Positions 32,557-41,758 of a DNA stretch of 64,000 nucleotides are shown piece by piece. Each line of letters begins with the position of its first letter. The first letter of the stretch is position 1. The stretch lies in contig ONDH01000008.1 of assembly GCA_900316505.1 (NCBI GenBank), forward strand, positions 1 through 64,000, in the 5' to 3' direction. Source of the stretch: an uncultured Prevotellaceae bacterium. GTDB lineage: Bacteria; Bacteroidota; Bacteroidia; Bacteroidales; Bacteroidaceae. The position numbers were made by a program, and so were the translations under genes. Under the pieces are notes generated by a model. The model saw only the letters and a program-made list of their open reading frames with translations. It was not told where the DNA came from and made no database searches.

Positions 32557-32748
32557 CAGCTCTGTCAGTGTAACACTGTCCTCATAATTGCGGATGTGTG
32601 AGCCATGTGCAATTTGATACACTCTATCTGGTGTGGTGCCGCACATTTCTCCTATATCCTCATATGTGGCAGCATTAGGTGACTTTCTATATGGATGCAG
32701 CATGATGCTGATTCTCTTCACAATCTTCGATACCGTATTCTTCCCCAT
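32530..32748 (-). CDS. Small HTH-like protein of unknown function
   Basis: 72 residues, basic. The segment TYEDIGEMCGTTPDRVYQIA reads like a helix-turn-helix, and the C-terminus SYEDSVTLTELKRRGIVRD-like ending (here NYEDSVTLTELKRRGIVRD) resembles small conserved Bacteroidales proteins I cannot name. The start ATG 32748 is the only one that keeps the N-terminal basic helix. A gene with its own dedicated terminator overlapping the stop supports real expression. It lies next to composite element copy A, and a link between the two is possible but unproven. Confidence 0.65.
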   Translation of the reverse strand: MGKNTVSKIVKRISIMLHPYRKSPNAATYEDIGEMCGTTPDRVYQIAHGSHIRNYEDSVTLTELKRRGIVRD

Positions 32749-32765
32749 ATCAAGTTTAGTATTTT

Positions 32766-32807
32766 AAAAACAAATGTGGCAATCTCTTTCATTGAGTATT
32801 ACCACAT
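32766..32807 (-). terminator. Terminator of tRNA-Glu
   Basis: ATGTGGtAAT and ATTgCCACAT pair on the minus strand (32807-32798 with 32783-32774), then TTGTTTTT. Confidence 0.65.
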
Positions 32808-32813
32808 ATTTAG

Positions 32814-32885
32814 TAGCGCCTACGGGAATCGAACCCGTGTTCCATGCGTGAGAGGCATGTGTCCTAGCCGCTAGACGAAAGCGCC
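32814..32885 (-). tRNA. tRNA-Glu (CTC)
   Basis: Minus-strand cloverleaf: acceptor GGCGCTT paired with AGGCGCT (two G-U pairs), D-arm GTCTAGCGGCTAGGAC typical of tRNA-Glu, anticodon stem CATGC/GCATG with loop CTCTCAC (anticodon CTC), T-arm ACGGGTTCGATTCCCGT and discriminator A. The CCA is not encoded. Confidence 0.95.
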
Positions 32886-32903
32886 GTTTTTCGTTTGCGA
32901 GTG

Positions 32904-32933
32904 CAAAGGTACGATGTTTTTATGAAACACAAG
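32904..32933 (-). promoter_or_regulatory. Promoter of tRNA-Glu
   Basis: Minus strand: TTG ending at 32930, 18 nt, then TACCTTTG (32911-32904), 18 bp before the mature tRNA. Confidence 0.55.
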
Positions 32934-32992
32934 CACGATGTGTCGTTAAAGAATGTTAAACGGGTGAAACTTGTGTGGAGCGCATGATGTCG

Positions 32993-34945
32993 TTATTCTT
33001 CTGTCACTTCCTCAACATATTGAATGAGTTTCCGATAGAATGCATGGTGCTGCAGGGTTGATTTGTCTCCGAAGATGATGAGTTTCATGCGGGCTCGTGT
33101 CATGGCTACGTTCATGCGGCGAAGGTCGGAAAGGAAACCGATTTGTCCGTTGTCATTGCTGCGCACAAGGCTTATCATGATGATGTCGCGCTCCTGGCCT
33201 TGGAACCCATCGACGGTGTTGACACAGATGACCTGACGGAAGGGACGGAATTCTGCCCGTTTGCGTATCTGCTGACGAAGATATTGCGTCTGCACCTTGT
33301 AGGGGGAGATGATGCCCACGTCGAGACGCTCGGCAAGGAAGCGTTCTTGCCCAATTTTATTGATGTAGTTGTTGAGGGTGGAGAGCACTAATTCTGCTTC
33401 TGCCTTATTGATGCGTCCATGATTCTCACCGATGAATTGCTCAGCGAAATCGATGTCCAATTTCTCTTCTTCTTTCAGCTCCTGATTCACTTGCTGCAGC
33501 ATCTCGTTGCCGTCTATCCATTCGATGGGGTGCTCATAATCAAGCACGGAACGATGTTTGACGCTGCCATCTGATTCCACTTCTCCATGGTAGAACCAAT
33601 CGGATGAGAATTTCATGATGCTGTCGTTCATGCGGTATTGCACTTTGAGCAATGTGACGGCATCTGGCTGATTCTCGACGATGCGTTCCATGAGTGTTTT
33701 TCCCAACCCCTGTTTCATGGCTTCGTAACACTTAATTGTGGGTGGAAGTTGTTGGTGGTCACCGGCAAGGATGACTCGCGAGGCACGCCTTGTAGCAATC
33801 CAGCATGCAGGTTCCAACGCTTGTGCGGCTTCGTCAATAAATAGGGTGGAAAATTTGTGGCGAACCAAGAGCTTGTTGGCTGAGCCCACCAAGGTGCATG
33901 CCACCACTCGCGCTTCATCGAATAACTGTGCGTTGATGGCCATCTCTATTTCGGTGGCACGATCGCGAAGACGGGCGATTTTCTGATGCACATTGTCGCC
34001 TCGTTTGCGATTTTCCTTGATTTGGCGAATGGTCTTGCGGATGCTCCACAATTCGGGATAGTCGGGATGGCTCTCGAATTTGCGCTCGTAGGTGAAGGAG
34101 AGCATCTTGTCGTTGACACGGGAGGGATTGCCGATGCGAAGGACTGGCACACCATGATCCACGAGTTTCTCGCTAATCCAATCGACTGCCATGTTGCTTT
34201 GAGCACACACAAGCACCTGTGTCTCTCTGTGCAGCGTTTCGTAGATGGCTTCCACAAGGGTGGTGGTTTTTCCTGTTCCTGGAGGTCCATGCACCACCTC
34301 CACGTCTTTTGCCCATAAGACTTCGTTCACTGCTTGTTCCTGTGTCTTGTTCAGCCAAGGAAACTGCATCGGTGTGAAGGAGTGCTTCTGCGGTTTCTGC
34401 TGCCCTGCGAAGATGTCACGCAAATCGGCAAGTCTGTTGTTCTTTGCGTTTATCACTTCATCAAGTGCATGAAACATAGTTTTATACGAAGTTTCGTCAA
34501 AGTAAAGCTGCACGCCAAGATGGTCGGCGTTCTGCAAGTCTATGAGTGCCTGGGAAGAGGGTAGTGTCACCACCATTTTGTCGCCATCGACATAGGAAAC
34601 TGTCGATGAAAACGGAAAATAATGAATGTCTGACTTGTTCTTGATGTCATCGTTCAGGTATTGTGCGGTGAACGAAAAGAACTGCACGGGTTTTCCATAT
34701 TCGAACAGATGCTCGATGTCTTCATCGGATTCATCATGGTCTTTTTTGACGATTTCAACGACGAACTGGTTCAGCGAGTTGTAATAACTGCGCCCTGCCT
34801 CGACAGGGTACCAGCAGATGCCACGGTGTATCTTCCGTTTGATGCCCATCTTCTCTGACTGCACACGGAACTCTTCTTTTTCTGAGTCGTATTCCATCTG
34901 CAGGAGTTGACGGAGCCGCTGTAAATATAATGTGCTGTTCTGCAT
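32993..34945 (-). CDS. Upf1-like superfamily I helicase
   Basis: 650 residues. A non-catalytic N-terminal region (about 1-190) is followed by two RecA-like domains with full SF1 motifs: Q-motif region LNKTQEQAVNEVL, Walker A GPPGTGKTTTL, Walker B LFIDEAAQ, motif III GDHQQLPP, motif IV QYRMND, motif V TVDGFQGQERDIIM and motif VI NVAMTRARMKL. This is the Upf1/IGHMBP2 type (SF1B), moving 5'-3' on RNA or DNA. It lies 6 bp downstream of a TPR-protein gene, so the two are co-expressed. The cellular role is unknown. Confidence 0.9.
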   Translation of the reverse strand: MQNSTLYLQRLRQLLQMEYDSEKEEFRVQSEKMGIKRKIHRGICWYPVEAGRSYYNSLNQFVVEIVKKDHDESDEDIEHLFEYGKPVQFFSFTAQYLNDDIKNKSDIHYFPFSSTVSYVDGDKMVVTLPSSQALIDLQNADHLGVQLYFDETSYKTMFHALDEVINAKNNRLADLRDIFAGQQKPQKHSFTPMQFPWLNKTQEQAVNEVLWAKDVEVVHGPPGTGKTTTLVEAIYETLHRETQVLVCAQSNMAVDWISEKLVDHGVPVLRIGNPSRVNDKMLSFTYERKFESHPDYPELWSIRKTIRQIKENRKRGDNVHQKIARLRDRATEIEMAINAQLFDEARVVACTLVGSANKLLVRHKFSTLFIDEAAQALEPACWIATRRASRVILAGDHQQLPPTIKCYEAMKQGLGKTLMERIVENQPDAVTLLKVQYRMNDSIMKFSSDWFYHGEVESDGSVKHRSVLDYEHPIEWIDGNEMLQQVNQELKEEEKLDIDFAEQFIGENHGRINKAEAELVLSTLNNYINKIGQERFLAERLDVGIISPYKVQTQYLRQQIRKRAEFRPFRQVICVNTVDGFQGQERDIIMISLVRSNDNGQIGFLSDLRRMNVAMTRARMKLIIFGDKSTLQHHAFYRKLIQYVEEVTEE

Positions 34946-34951
34946 GGCAAA

Positions 34952-37204
34952 TCACTGGATGTGGAGCACCAGTGCATCGGTGAAAAGGGTGAGGGTGGTG
35001 CGTTGGAGCAGTTTTTGACGACAGAGCGTGTCGAGTTTCTGCATCGTGTCAGCCTTGTTGTTGGCATTGATGAGGGGGTGCAATTGATTGTAGGCTTCTT
35101 TCACCTTGCCGTCGAGCAGCATCACAATGCCTAACAGGATGGCGGCGTCTTCACGGGTGGTGTCTTCGGTTTGCAATTCAAAGACGAACTTCATGGCTTC
35201 CTCTTTTTTGCCATTCACTATCAGGCACCAAGCCAACTGCATCTTGACCAACGGGGATTCTTCGTCGAGGAATGAGGCTTTGTACAGGAGTGGCAAAGCT
35301 TCTTCATAATGCTCGCATTGCATGAGCGATTGTGCCGAATTCATCAGGTATTTCAGACTCTCAGGGTTGATTTCCAAGAGTTCCTGATAGTATTTGCTGG
35401 CGTCTTCCATCCGTCCCGTATTGTAGCATAGCATGGCAAGATGGCTGAGTGTCCATTTGGAGTTGGGCTTGATGCTGTTGGCTACGGAATAGGCGTGAAT
35501 GGTCTCTTCTGAGTGGTTCAGCTTCTGATGACAGAAACCGATTTTCTGCCAAATGCTTGCCAACTCGGTATCGAATTCGTTGGTGGCGAGGGTGGTGAAG
35601 ATGTCCAGTGCGGCTTGATAGAATTCTTTCCGCATCAGGAAATCGGCATACTGCGCCATCTCTTCTTTGTCGTTGGTCATCAGCTCTTCCAGCCAAGGAT
35701 TGCTGAATGGCGTGACGGGTTGCTCTTTCAGCAAGGCAAAGGGGTTGGTGAACTGCTGCTTGTAAGGATATATGTTGTAGAAACGATACAAGTCAAACAC
35801 GTAGTGCCTGCGGATGTCTGCCTTCTTGGGTTGATGCAGTTGGTCACTGTCTGCCAATTCATCCAAATCCATTCCTTCTGGCAGTTGACGACTGACCTGT
35901 TCCGACAACGCATTTTCTGCCATGCCGCCAAGATTGGAGAATGTGAAGCAGAGGGAGTATTTGTCGCTGTTGCAGAAAGGACTGCCTTTCAGGATGAGCC
36001 GGATGATTTTATTGACCATTCCATCGGAGAACTTCTTCAGTTCTGGCGTGTGGTTGTTCTCCAATGAGAAGGGGTAGAACCAATGTGGCATCTGATGAAA
36101 GAAGGGATATCCTTTCAAGGTGGAGAAGGAGGCAAAATAGACATCTGCACCATCCAGCTGCATCTCTGCCATCTCCTGCATCTTCTTGTTCATCTTCTCA
36201 TTGTCCATCCATTCGGGATTCTCTCCGTTTTTGATAAATGCGTCAGGGTCTATGTTCTGTGCATCGGGTTTCTTGCCCGTCGTCAAACCCCGCATCAGTG
36301 CTGGCATGATGTCGTTGCGCATTCGTGAGGTGACGCTTTCTGTGGTGCAGCTCATCTGCAGTTGCATCATCGTGGCATAGAGGTCGTGGATGAAGGCGGC
36401 ATCGTCGCTGTAGATTTGCAGACGGTCTTTCAGGTCTTGGTTGTCTTTCACTTGTGCGAAAGAAAAATGAAATGCCAACAGGAATCCTACGAGTGCCCGT
36501 TGCGACACCATATCGTCTTCCACCAAATAGCTGTCGAGCAGGAACAGGAGCTTGGCAGCATCGACAAACTCAAGAAGGGATAGGGTGGTGGCTGTGATGA
36601 AAACGGCTTTGTCATTGGCGCTGATTTGGTCGGAAAGAATGATGCGGTTGGCTAAATCAACATCAGCATTTTGCCAGATGTCGGATGTCCATGTCCAGTT
36701 GAACAGGTTTAACATGGTTGACTCATGTTCTTCGATGAGTGCATCCATTTTGTGTTGACGAATGGCATCACGGAGCAATTCGTCTTGCGACACTTCAGAC
36801 ATCTCTTGCGACACTGACTCCAGCTGACTGACGATGCTCTCGAAGGATGGAATGCGCTTCATCTCTTTGCTGACACTCACATATTTTTCCTCTCCATGAT
36901 TCTTGATGCGTTCGAGCCGTTCCAATCGACTTGCTATATAACTGAGCTGATGGCAGATGTCTGTGCGAATGCGTTCGCTCTGCGCATCGTTGATGCCCTG
37001 CAACATGAATTGCAGCATCTGCTGATAGGTGTTCCACAACGTCTCCGTCTCTTCAGCGAGCTCCCAACTGCTCACTTCAATGACTTTATGGAGAATCATC
37101 GGGAATGTATCCGCAAGGTTACCCTTTCTGAGTTTATTATGTATATCGATGTAATCCACTTCCGAATCATTTAATTCTTCACTAATCCTCTTCCTTTCAC
37201 CCAT
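34952..37204 (-). CDS. Large TPR-repeat protein of unknown function
   Basis: 750 residues, soluble and mainly helical. The N-terminal two thirds show no domain I recognise (SQLESVSQEMSEVSQDELL and MPHWFYPFSLEN among the distinctive stretches). Residues about 545-720 are tetratricopeptide repeats (WQKIGFCHQKLNHSEETIHAY, AMLCYNTGRMEDASKYYQEL). The start ATG 37204 overlaps the upstream lipoprotein gene by 34 bp, and the stop is 6 bp before the helicase gene. Tight three-gene packing implies a shared task, perhaps a scaffold for the helicase. Confidence 0.75.
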   Translation of the reverse strand: MGERKRISEELNDSEVDYIDIHNKLRKGNLADTFPMILHKVIEVSSWELAEETETLWNTYQQMLQFMLQGINDAQSERIRTDICHQLSYIASRLERLERIKNHGEEKYVSVSKEMKRIPSFESIVSQLESVSQEMSEVSQDELLRDAIRQHKMDALIEEHESTMLNLFNWTWTSDIWQNADVDLANRIILSDQISANDKAVFITATTLSLLEFVDAAKLLFLLDSYLVEDDMVSQRALVGFLLAFHFSFAQVKDNQDLKDRLQIYSDDAAFIHDLYATMMQLQMSCTTESVTSRMRNDIMPALMRGLTTGKKPDAQNIDPDAFIKNGENPEWMDNEKMNKKMQEMAEMQLDGADVYFASFSTLKGYPFFHQMPHWFYPFSLENNHTPELKKFSDGMVNKIIRLILKGSPFCNSDKYSLCFTFSNLGGMAENALSEQVSRQLPEGMDLDELADSDQLHQPKKADIRRHYVFDLYRFYNIYPYKQQFTNPFALLKEQPVTPFSNPWLEELMTNDKEEMAQYADFLMRKEFYQAALDIFTTLATNEFDTELASIWQKIGFCHQKLNHSEETIHAYSVANSIKPNSKWTLSHLAMLCYNTGRMEDASKYYQELLEINPESLKYLMNSAQSLMQCEHYEEALPLLYKASFLDEESPLVKMQLAWCLIVNGKKEEAMKFVFELQTEDTTREDAAILLGIVMLLDGKVKEAYNQLHPLINANNKADTMQKLDTLCRQKLLQRTTLTLFTDALVLHIQ

Positions 37205-38073
37205 TTCTTTACATCTGTCATCATCGTGTCATCGTATGTGATGCTGGGCTTCATCGGCACATATTTAAATAAGGTGTCGGGAAGGAGAATCCTTTGCTGT
37301 TCGGGAATAAAGTCTAACACGTTCGACAGGGTGTCGGTGTTTAACGCAAGCACCGCCATGTCATACGCTTGTCGTATCTTCTGAATCTCATCCTTTCTGA
37401 CTTGACTGACAGAATCGTTGAACAGTACACATAGCAAGTTTGTCAATTTCAAGTCTTCTGTGCCAGTCAATCGTTTTGCACCTCTTGCCACCGCTTCGCT
37501 GGCATAAGGTTCTGGGAGAATGGCACCATCATACTGGTCTTGGTCAACCATCAAACCACGCAAGCGTAAGTTGTTGATTTGTGGCTTGTTGAGTTCTGTG
37601 CTCTGCAATTTCACCGATTCCAAAATCTTGTCCGCAAAATAATCTACGGAAGAATGTCTTGTGATGCCAATAATTTTCTCCTTGATGCTTTCAGCCTTCA
37701 ACAGTCGTGCTTTCGGAGCTGTGACGAGCCACAATCTTAAATCACCAACCATCGCCACATGAGCTGTGTCGCCATTTCCACGCCAGATGCATTCTTTGAC
37801 CAAATCTGTCACGATGCCATCAATGCAGCCGTTCATAAACGCTGTATCAGCATCCATGGCTGCCTCGAAAGTCACCAGCTTCACATCTATGCCCAATGAG
37901 TCAAATATTCCGATGGAATCGGCATAATAGAACGGCAGACACTCCATAGTGGGCAGAACACCCAGCTTGAGCGCGGTGGAATCAGTATCCATCTTAACCT
38001 TCTCGGTTTGACCGCATGAACCGAACAAACCAATCAAGCCAAGGAAGGAAAGAATATAGATAAGTTTATGCAT
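37171..38073 (-). CDS. NMT1/ThiY-like substrate-binding lipoprotein
   Basis: 300 residues. The lipoprotein signal ends in LIGLFGSC (Cys20). The mature part has the two-lobed periplasmic-binding fold: LKLGVLPTMECLPFYYADS at the start, IDGIVTDLVKECIW and YDGAILPEPYASEAVARGA in the hinge and second lobe, as in NMT1/THI5-like and nitrate/sulfonate-binding proteins. No ABC permease or ATPase is adjacent, which is unusual for such a protein. It heads an operon with the TPR and helicase genes. The ligand is unknown. Confidence 0.82.
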   Translation of the reverse strand: MHKLIYILSFLGLIGLFGSCGQTEKVKMDTDSTALKLGVLPTMECLPFYYADSIGIFDSLGIDVKLVTFEAAMDADTAFMNGCIDGIVTDLVKECIWRGNGDTAHVAMVGDLRLWLVTAPKARLLKAESIKEKIIGITRHSSVDYFADKILESVKLQSTELNKPQINNLRLRGLMVDQDQYDGAILPEPYASEAVARGAKRLTGTEDLKLTNLLCVLFNDSVSQVRKDEIQKIRQAYDMAVLALNTDTLSNVLDFIPEQQRILLPDTLFKYVPMKPSITYDDTMMTDVKKWVKGRGLVKN

Positions 38074-38392
38074 ATCCCGTCATCTTGTTGAATTTGCTTG
38101 CAAAGTTACATCTTTTTTCTCAATATTATAAGTTTCGTACTTCTTTTTTTCTCTACGGATTTAGTTCAGTTGACAATTGACAGGTACATCTTCCATCTTC
38201 CATCGTCCATCTTCCATCGTTCATCTTCCATCTTACATCGTACATCTTGAATGTAATCACGATTATGTTAAATAGCAAAAATATAAGGTAAGATTTTGGA
38301 AATTCAATACCACTCTCCTAATTCTTCATTCGGAATGTAAGTTTTGGTTTTTAGTTGGATGATGATACAATATATATAATAATAAATCGTTT
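38074..38392. other. Divergent intergenic region with TAACTTTG box and heptamers
   Basis: 319 bp with no gene. A minus-strand -7 box TAACTTTG (38108-38101) serves the lipoprotein operon. Next come two CAGTTGA/CAATTGA heptamers (38168-38181) and the CATCTTC array (38187-38249), then an AT-rich stretch before the TonB receptor gene. Confidence 0.6.
38187..38249. repeat. CATCTTC heptamer array
   Basis: Nine contiguous 7-bp units (CATCTTC with CATCGTC, CATCGTT, CATCTTA, CATCGTA and CATCTTG variants), exactly 63 bp. Two TCAACTG-family units in reverse orientation lie just before it. Confidence 0.92.
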
Positions 38393-40801
38393 ATGAAATT
38401 GATGAAAGAAATCGTTAGAAAATATATCAATACAACATTGTTGATGTGGTTGCTGGGTGTTACGATTGGTAATGCCCAAACTGTTGTGATTAAAGGTAAA
38501 GTTGTAGATGACCAGAAATCACCACTTGAATTGGCTCAAGTTCGTGTTGAAGGTACAGGATGTGGTGCTGTGTGCAATTTGAAGGGAGAATTCCGTTTCT
38601 CTTGCGAAAGCACTGATTCTATGGTGGTTGTGTTTTCAATGCTTGGTTACGAGACACGCAAACGCGTACTGAATAATCCTGTGGATTCGGTGACCATGAG
38701 TGTGATGTTGCCTTCGTTGGGTTATGAACTGGGCGGCGTGGAAGTGACGGACATCCGTCGACAAACCAGCACGATGACAGATGTGAACATGGAGGACATG
38801 AGACACATGGGAAATGCCAGCGGTGGCGGTGTGGAACGCTTAATTACAAGCCAAGCGGGCGTTTCAACTCATAGTGAATTGTCTTCTCAATATAATGTAC
38901 GCGGTGGTTCTTTTGATGAAAACTCTGTGTATATCAACGGAATAGAAGTCTATCGTCCCCTATTGATTCGAAGCGGTCAGCAAGAAGGTTTGAGCATCAT
39001 CAACCCCGACATGGTGGAACGCATCGGTTTCTCAGCAGGTGGTTTTGAAGCCAAATATGGTGAGAAGATGTCAAGTGTGTTGGACATCACATACAAGAAG
39101 GTGAAAGGCTTTGAAGGAAGCGTCAGTGCAAGTCTTTTGGGTGCCAGCGCCTATGTTGGTTTCGGTTCGGAAAAGTTCTCGATGACTCATGCCGTTCGAT
39201 ACAAAACAATGAAAAACTTGTTGGGCACGATGGACACCAAGGGTGAATATGATCCACGTGATTTTGATTATCAGACCTATATCAGTTGGAGCCCCAGTCA
39301 ACGATGGACGTTCGATTTGATGGGCGTGATTTCCAACAACGACTATGAATTCACACCGAGCGACAGAACAACAAAGTTTGGCACCTCATCGGATCTGAAG
39401 GAATTCAAGGTCTATTTTGACGGCAGTGAACAGGATAAATTCCATACCTATTTCGGTGCATTCTCTGTTACTCATAACTTCAACAAGATGAATTCGTTGA
39501 CGTTCAATTGGTCGGGCTTTAAGACCAAAGAACGCGAGACGTACGACATCAATGGTGAGTATTGGCTGAACAACGATGGAGATGATGAAAGTCTGGGTAT
39601 AGGCACCTATCACGAACATGCACGAAACCGGTTGAACGCAAGCATGATCAGTGTTGGCATGACGGGACAGAACCGCTTCACCAATCATTGGTTGCGATAT
39701 GGAATGTTGATGAAGATGGAAAAAGTGGACGAAACGATGCGCGAATGGGAAATGCGCGACTCTGCAGGCTACTCACTCCCCCGCACTTCCGACCGTCTCG
39801 ACCTTATCTATAACATGGTGTCGACAAACACCGAAAAATCAAAGCATTACGAATTGTATTTTCAAGACACTTACCGTAAGGAATTCGCTGAAGGAAGTCT
39901 GGTGCTGAATTATGGTGCAAGACTTACTCATTGGGATTGGAACAAAGAAACACTTTTCTCTCCACGTGCAACGGTGGCTTTCACACCTGCCAAGAATGAC
40001 AACCTTACCTATCGCTTCTCTACGGGTGTGTATTACCAAACTCCTTTCTACAAGGAAATGCGAGACACGTTGAAGACGAATAACAATACGGTGGCTTTTC
40101 TGAGAGAAGACATCAAATCGCAACGAAGCATCCATTTTGTGCTGGGTATGGAGTATAAGTTCAGGGTGAATCAGCGACCTTTCAAATTCACAGCAGAGGC
40201 CTATTACAAGGCGCTTAGCAATCTTGTTCCGTACAATGTTGACAATGTGCGTGTTGTCTATTATGGAGGTAACATTGCCAAGGGATATGCAACAGGTCTT
40301 GACCTGAAAATATATGGTGAATTCGTTCCTGGAACAGACTCGTGGTTGAGTGTGGGCATCATGAAGACGGAAGAGAAAATCAATGGAAGCAAGTATGTCC
40401 CCCGCCCTACTGACCAAAGTCTGAACTGCTCTTTGTTCTTCAGTGACTACTTCCCCACCACCGACCGCTGGAAGATGACTTTGCAGGCACATTATGCCGG
40501 AGGTCTCCCCTTCGGACCGCCTCACTCGGGTCGTGAAGAACAGGTGTTCCGTATGCCCAGCTACCGTCGTGTGGACATTGGTATCAGTTACCGACTGCTG
40601 AAGAATGAAGACAGGCATATATACACGGGGATTGGACGTGCTTTCCGTAATATATGGTTGGGTGTGGATGCTTTCAACATTCTCGACATTTCGAACGTGA
40701 ACAGTTATTATTGGGTGACAGACATTACAAATCATCAATACGCTGTGCCAAATTATCTGACCAGACGTCAAATAAATGCACGTTTATTGTTTGAGTTTTA
40801 A
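38393..40801 (+). CDS. TonB-dependent outer-membrane receptor
   Basis: 802 residues: a signal peptide (cleavage near GNAQT), a carboxypeptidase-regulatory-like beta-sandwich (about 31-110, VIKGKVVDDQKSPLELAQV), a plug domain (about 120-235, VERLITSQAGVSTHSELSSQ then YNVRGGSFDENSVYING) and a 22-strand barrel. It is shorter than SusC-type receptors and has no SusD partner beside it, so it more likely takes up a small ligand such as a metal chelate, vitamin or peptide. The final residues end in F-E-F, the usual aromatic C-terminal beta-strand. A promoter for panB lies in its last codons. Confidence 0.93.
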   Translation: MKLMKEIVRKYINTTLLMWLLGVTIGNAQTVVIKGKVVDDQKSPLELAQVRVEGTGCGAVCNLKGEFRFSCESTDSMVVVFSMLGYETRKRVLNNPVDSVTMSVMLPSLGYELGGVEVTDIRRQTSTMTDVNMEDMRHMGNASGGGVERLITSQAGVSTHSELSSQYNVRGGSFDENSVYINGIEVYRPLLIRSGQQEGLSIINPDMVERIGFSAGGFEAKYGEKMSSVLDITYKKVKGFEGSVSASLLGASAYVGFGSEKFSMTHAVRYKTMKNLLGTMDTKGEYDPRDFDYQTYISWSPSQRWTFDLMGVISNNDYEFTPSDRTTKFGTSSDLKEFKVYFDGSEQDKFHTYFGAFSVTHNFNKMNSLTFNWSGFKTKERETYDINGEYWLNNDGDDESLGIGTYHEHARNRLNASMISVGMTGQNRFTNHWLRYGMLMKMEKVDETMREWEMRDSAGYSLPRTSDRLDLIYNMVSTNTEKSKHYELYFQDTYRKEFAEGSLVLNYGARLTHWDWNKETLFSPRATVAFTPAKNDNLTYRFSTGVYYQTPFYKEMRDTLKTNNNTVAFLREDIKSQRSIHFVLGMEYKFRVNQRPFKFTAEAYYKALSNLVPYNVDNVRVVYYGGNIAKGYATGLDLKIYGEFVPGTDSWLSVGIMKTEEKINGSKYVPRPTDQSLNCSLFFSDYFPTTDRWKMTLQAHYAGGLPFGPPHSGREEQVFRMPSYRRVDIGISYRLLKNEDRHIYTGIGRAFRNIWLGVDAFNILDISNVNSYYWVTDITNHQYAVPNYLTRRQINARLLFEF

Positions 40802-40819
40802 TAATAATGTGTAACTTTG
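40790..40819 (+). promoter_or_regulatory. Promoter of panB
   Basis: TTTG (40790-40793), 18 nt, TAACTTTG (40812-40819). The -33 box is inside the end of the TonB receptor gene. Confidence 0.7.
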
Positions 40820-40843
40820 CATCCTGTTAAACAAATCAGAATA

Positions 40844-41665
40844 ATGGCAGGATATTTAGTAGAGGATCAGCGTAAGGTTACAACTCACAGACTGGTTCAG
40901 ATGAAAGCAGAAGGTAAAAAGATAGCCATGCTTACATCATATGATTACACAACAGCAACCATCACAGACAATGCAGGTATAGACATCATCCTTGTGGGTG
41001 ATTCAGCCAGTAACGTGATGGCGGGAAACTGGACGACTCTCCCTATCACATTAGACCAGATGATTTATCACGCCAAAGCTGTGGTGCGTGGTGTGAAACG
41101 TGCGTTGGTGATTTGTGATATGCCTTTCGGTACTTATCAGGTGAATGAAACTGAAGCAGTCAGCAATGCTATCCGCATCATGAAGGAAACACACTGTGAT
41201 GCTCTCAAACTGGAAGGTGGCGTGGAAATCATTCCTGCAGTCAGAAAGATTCTCGATGCAGGCATTCCTATCTGTGGTCACCTTGGCTTGACTCCTCAAT
41301 CCATCAATAAGTTTGGCACCTACACCGTGCGTGCAAAAGAAGAGGCTGAGGCTCAGAAACTCATCAGCGATGCTCATGCGCTTGAAGATGCTGGATGTTT
41401 CGCTGTGGTTTTGGAAAAGATTCCTGCAAAACTTGCTGCACAGGTGACCAGTGAACTGAAAATACCTGTTATCGGTATTGGTGCAGGTGGTGCTTGTGAC
41501 GGACAGGTGCTCGTCATTTCTGACATGCTCGGCATGACACGCGGTTTCTCTCCCAAGTTCCTGCGTCGCTATGCAGACCTCAACACCATCATGACAGATG
41601 CCATCGGACACTATGTGGAGGATGTGAAGGAAGGCAACTTCCCGAACGAGAACGAGCAATATTAA
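40844..41665 (+). CDS. panB: Ketopantoate hydroxymethyltransferase (3-methyl-2-oxobutanoate hydroxymethyltransferase)
   Basis: 273 residues from ATG 40844; a TTG further upstream overlaps the -7 box and is discarded. The TIM-barrel enzyme adds a hydroxymethyl group from 5,10-methylene-THF to 2-oxoisovalerate, the first step to pantothenate and CoA. Family motifs are clear: [45 protein letters not shown] and [17 protein letters not shown]. It has its own promoter. Other pan genes are not in the window. Confidence 0.96.
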   Translation: MAGYLVEDQRKVTTHRLVQMKAEGKKIAMLTSYDYTTATITDNAGIDIILVGDSASNVMAGNWTTLPITLDQMIYHAKAVVRGVKRALVICDMPFGTYQVNETEAVSNAIRIMKETHCDALKLEGGVEIIPAVRKILDAGIPICGHLGLTPQSINKFGTYTVRAKEEAEAQKLISDAHALEDAGCFAVVLEKIPAKLAAQVTSELKIPVIGIGAGGACDGQVLVISDMLGMTRGFSPKFLRRYADLNTIMTDAIGHYVEDVKEGNFPNENEQY

Positions 41666-41758
41666 GCAGTCCATGCGTTGTGGGACTCTCAAACTTTGAG
41701 ATTTGACAGAATCATATTATCAATAATAGCATTACTAAACAACTAAACAAAAAGTATT

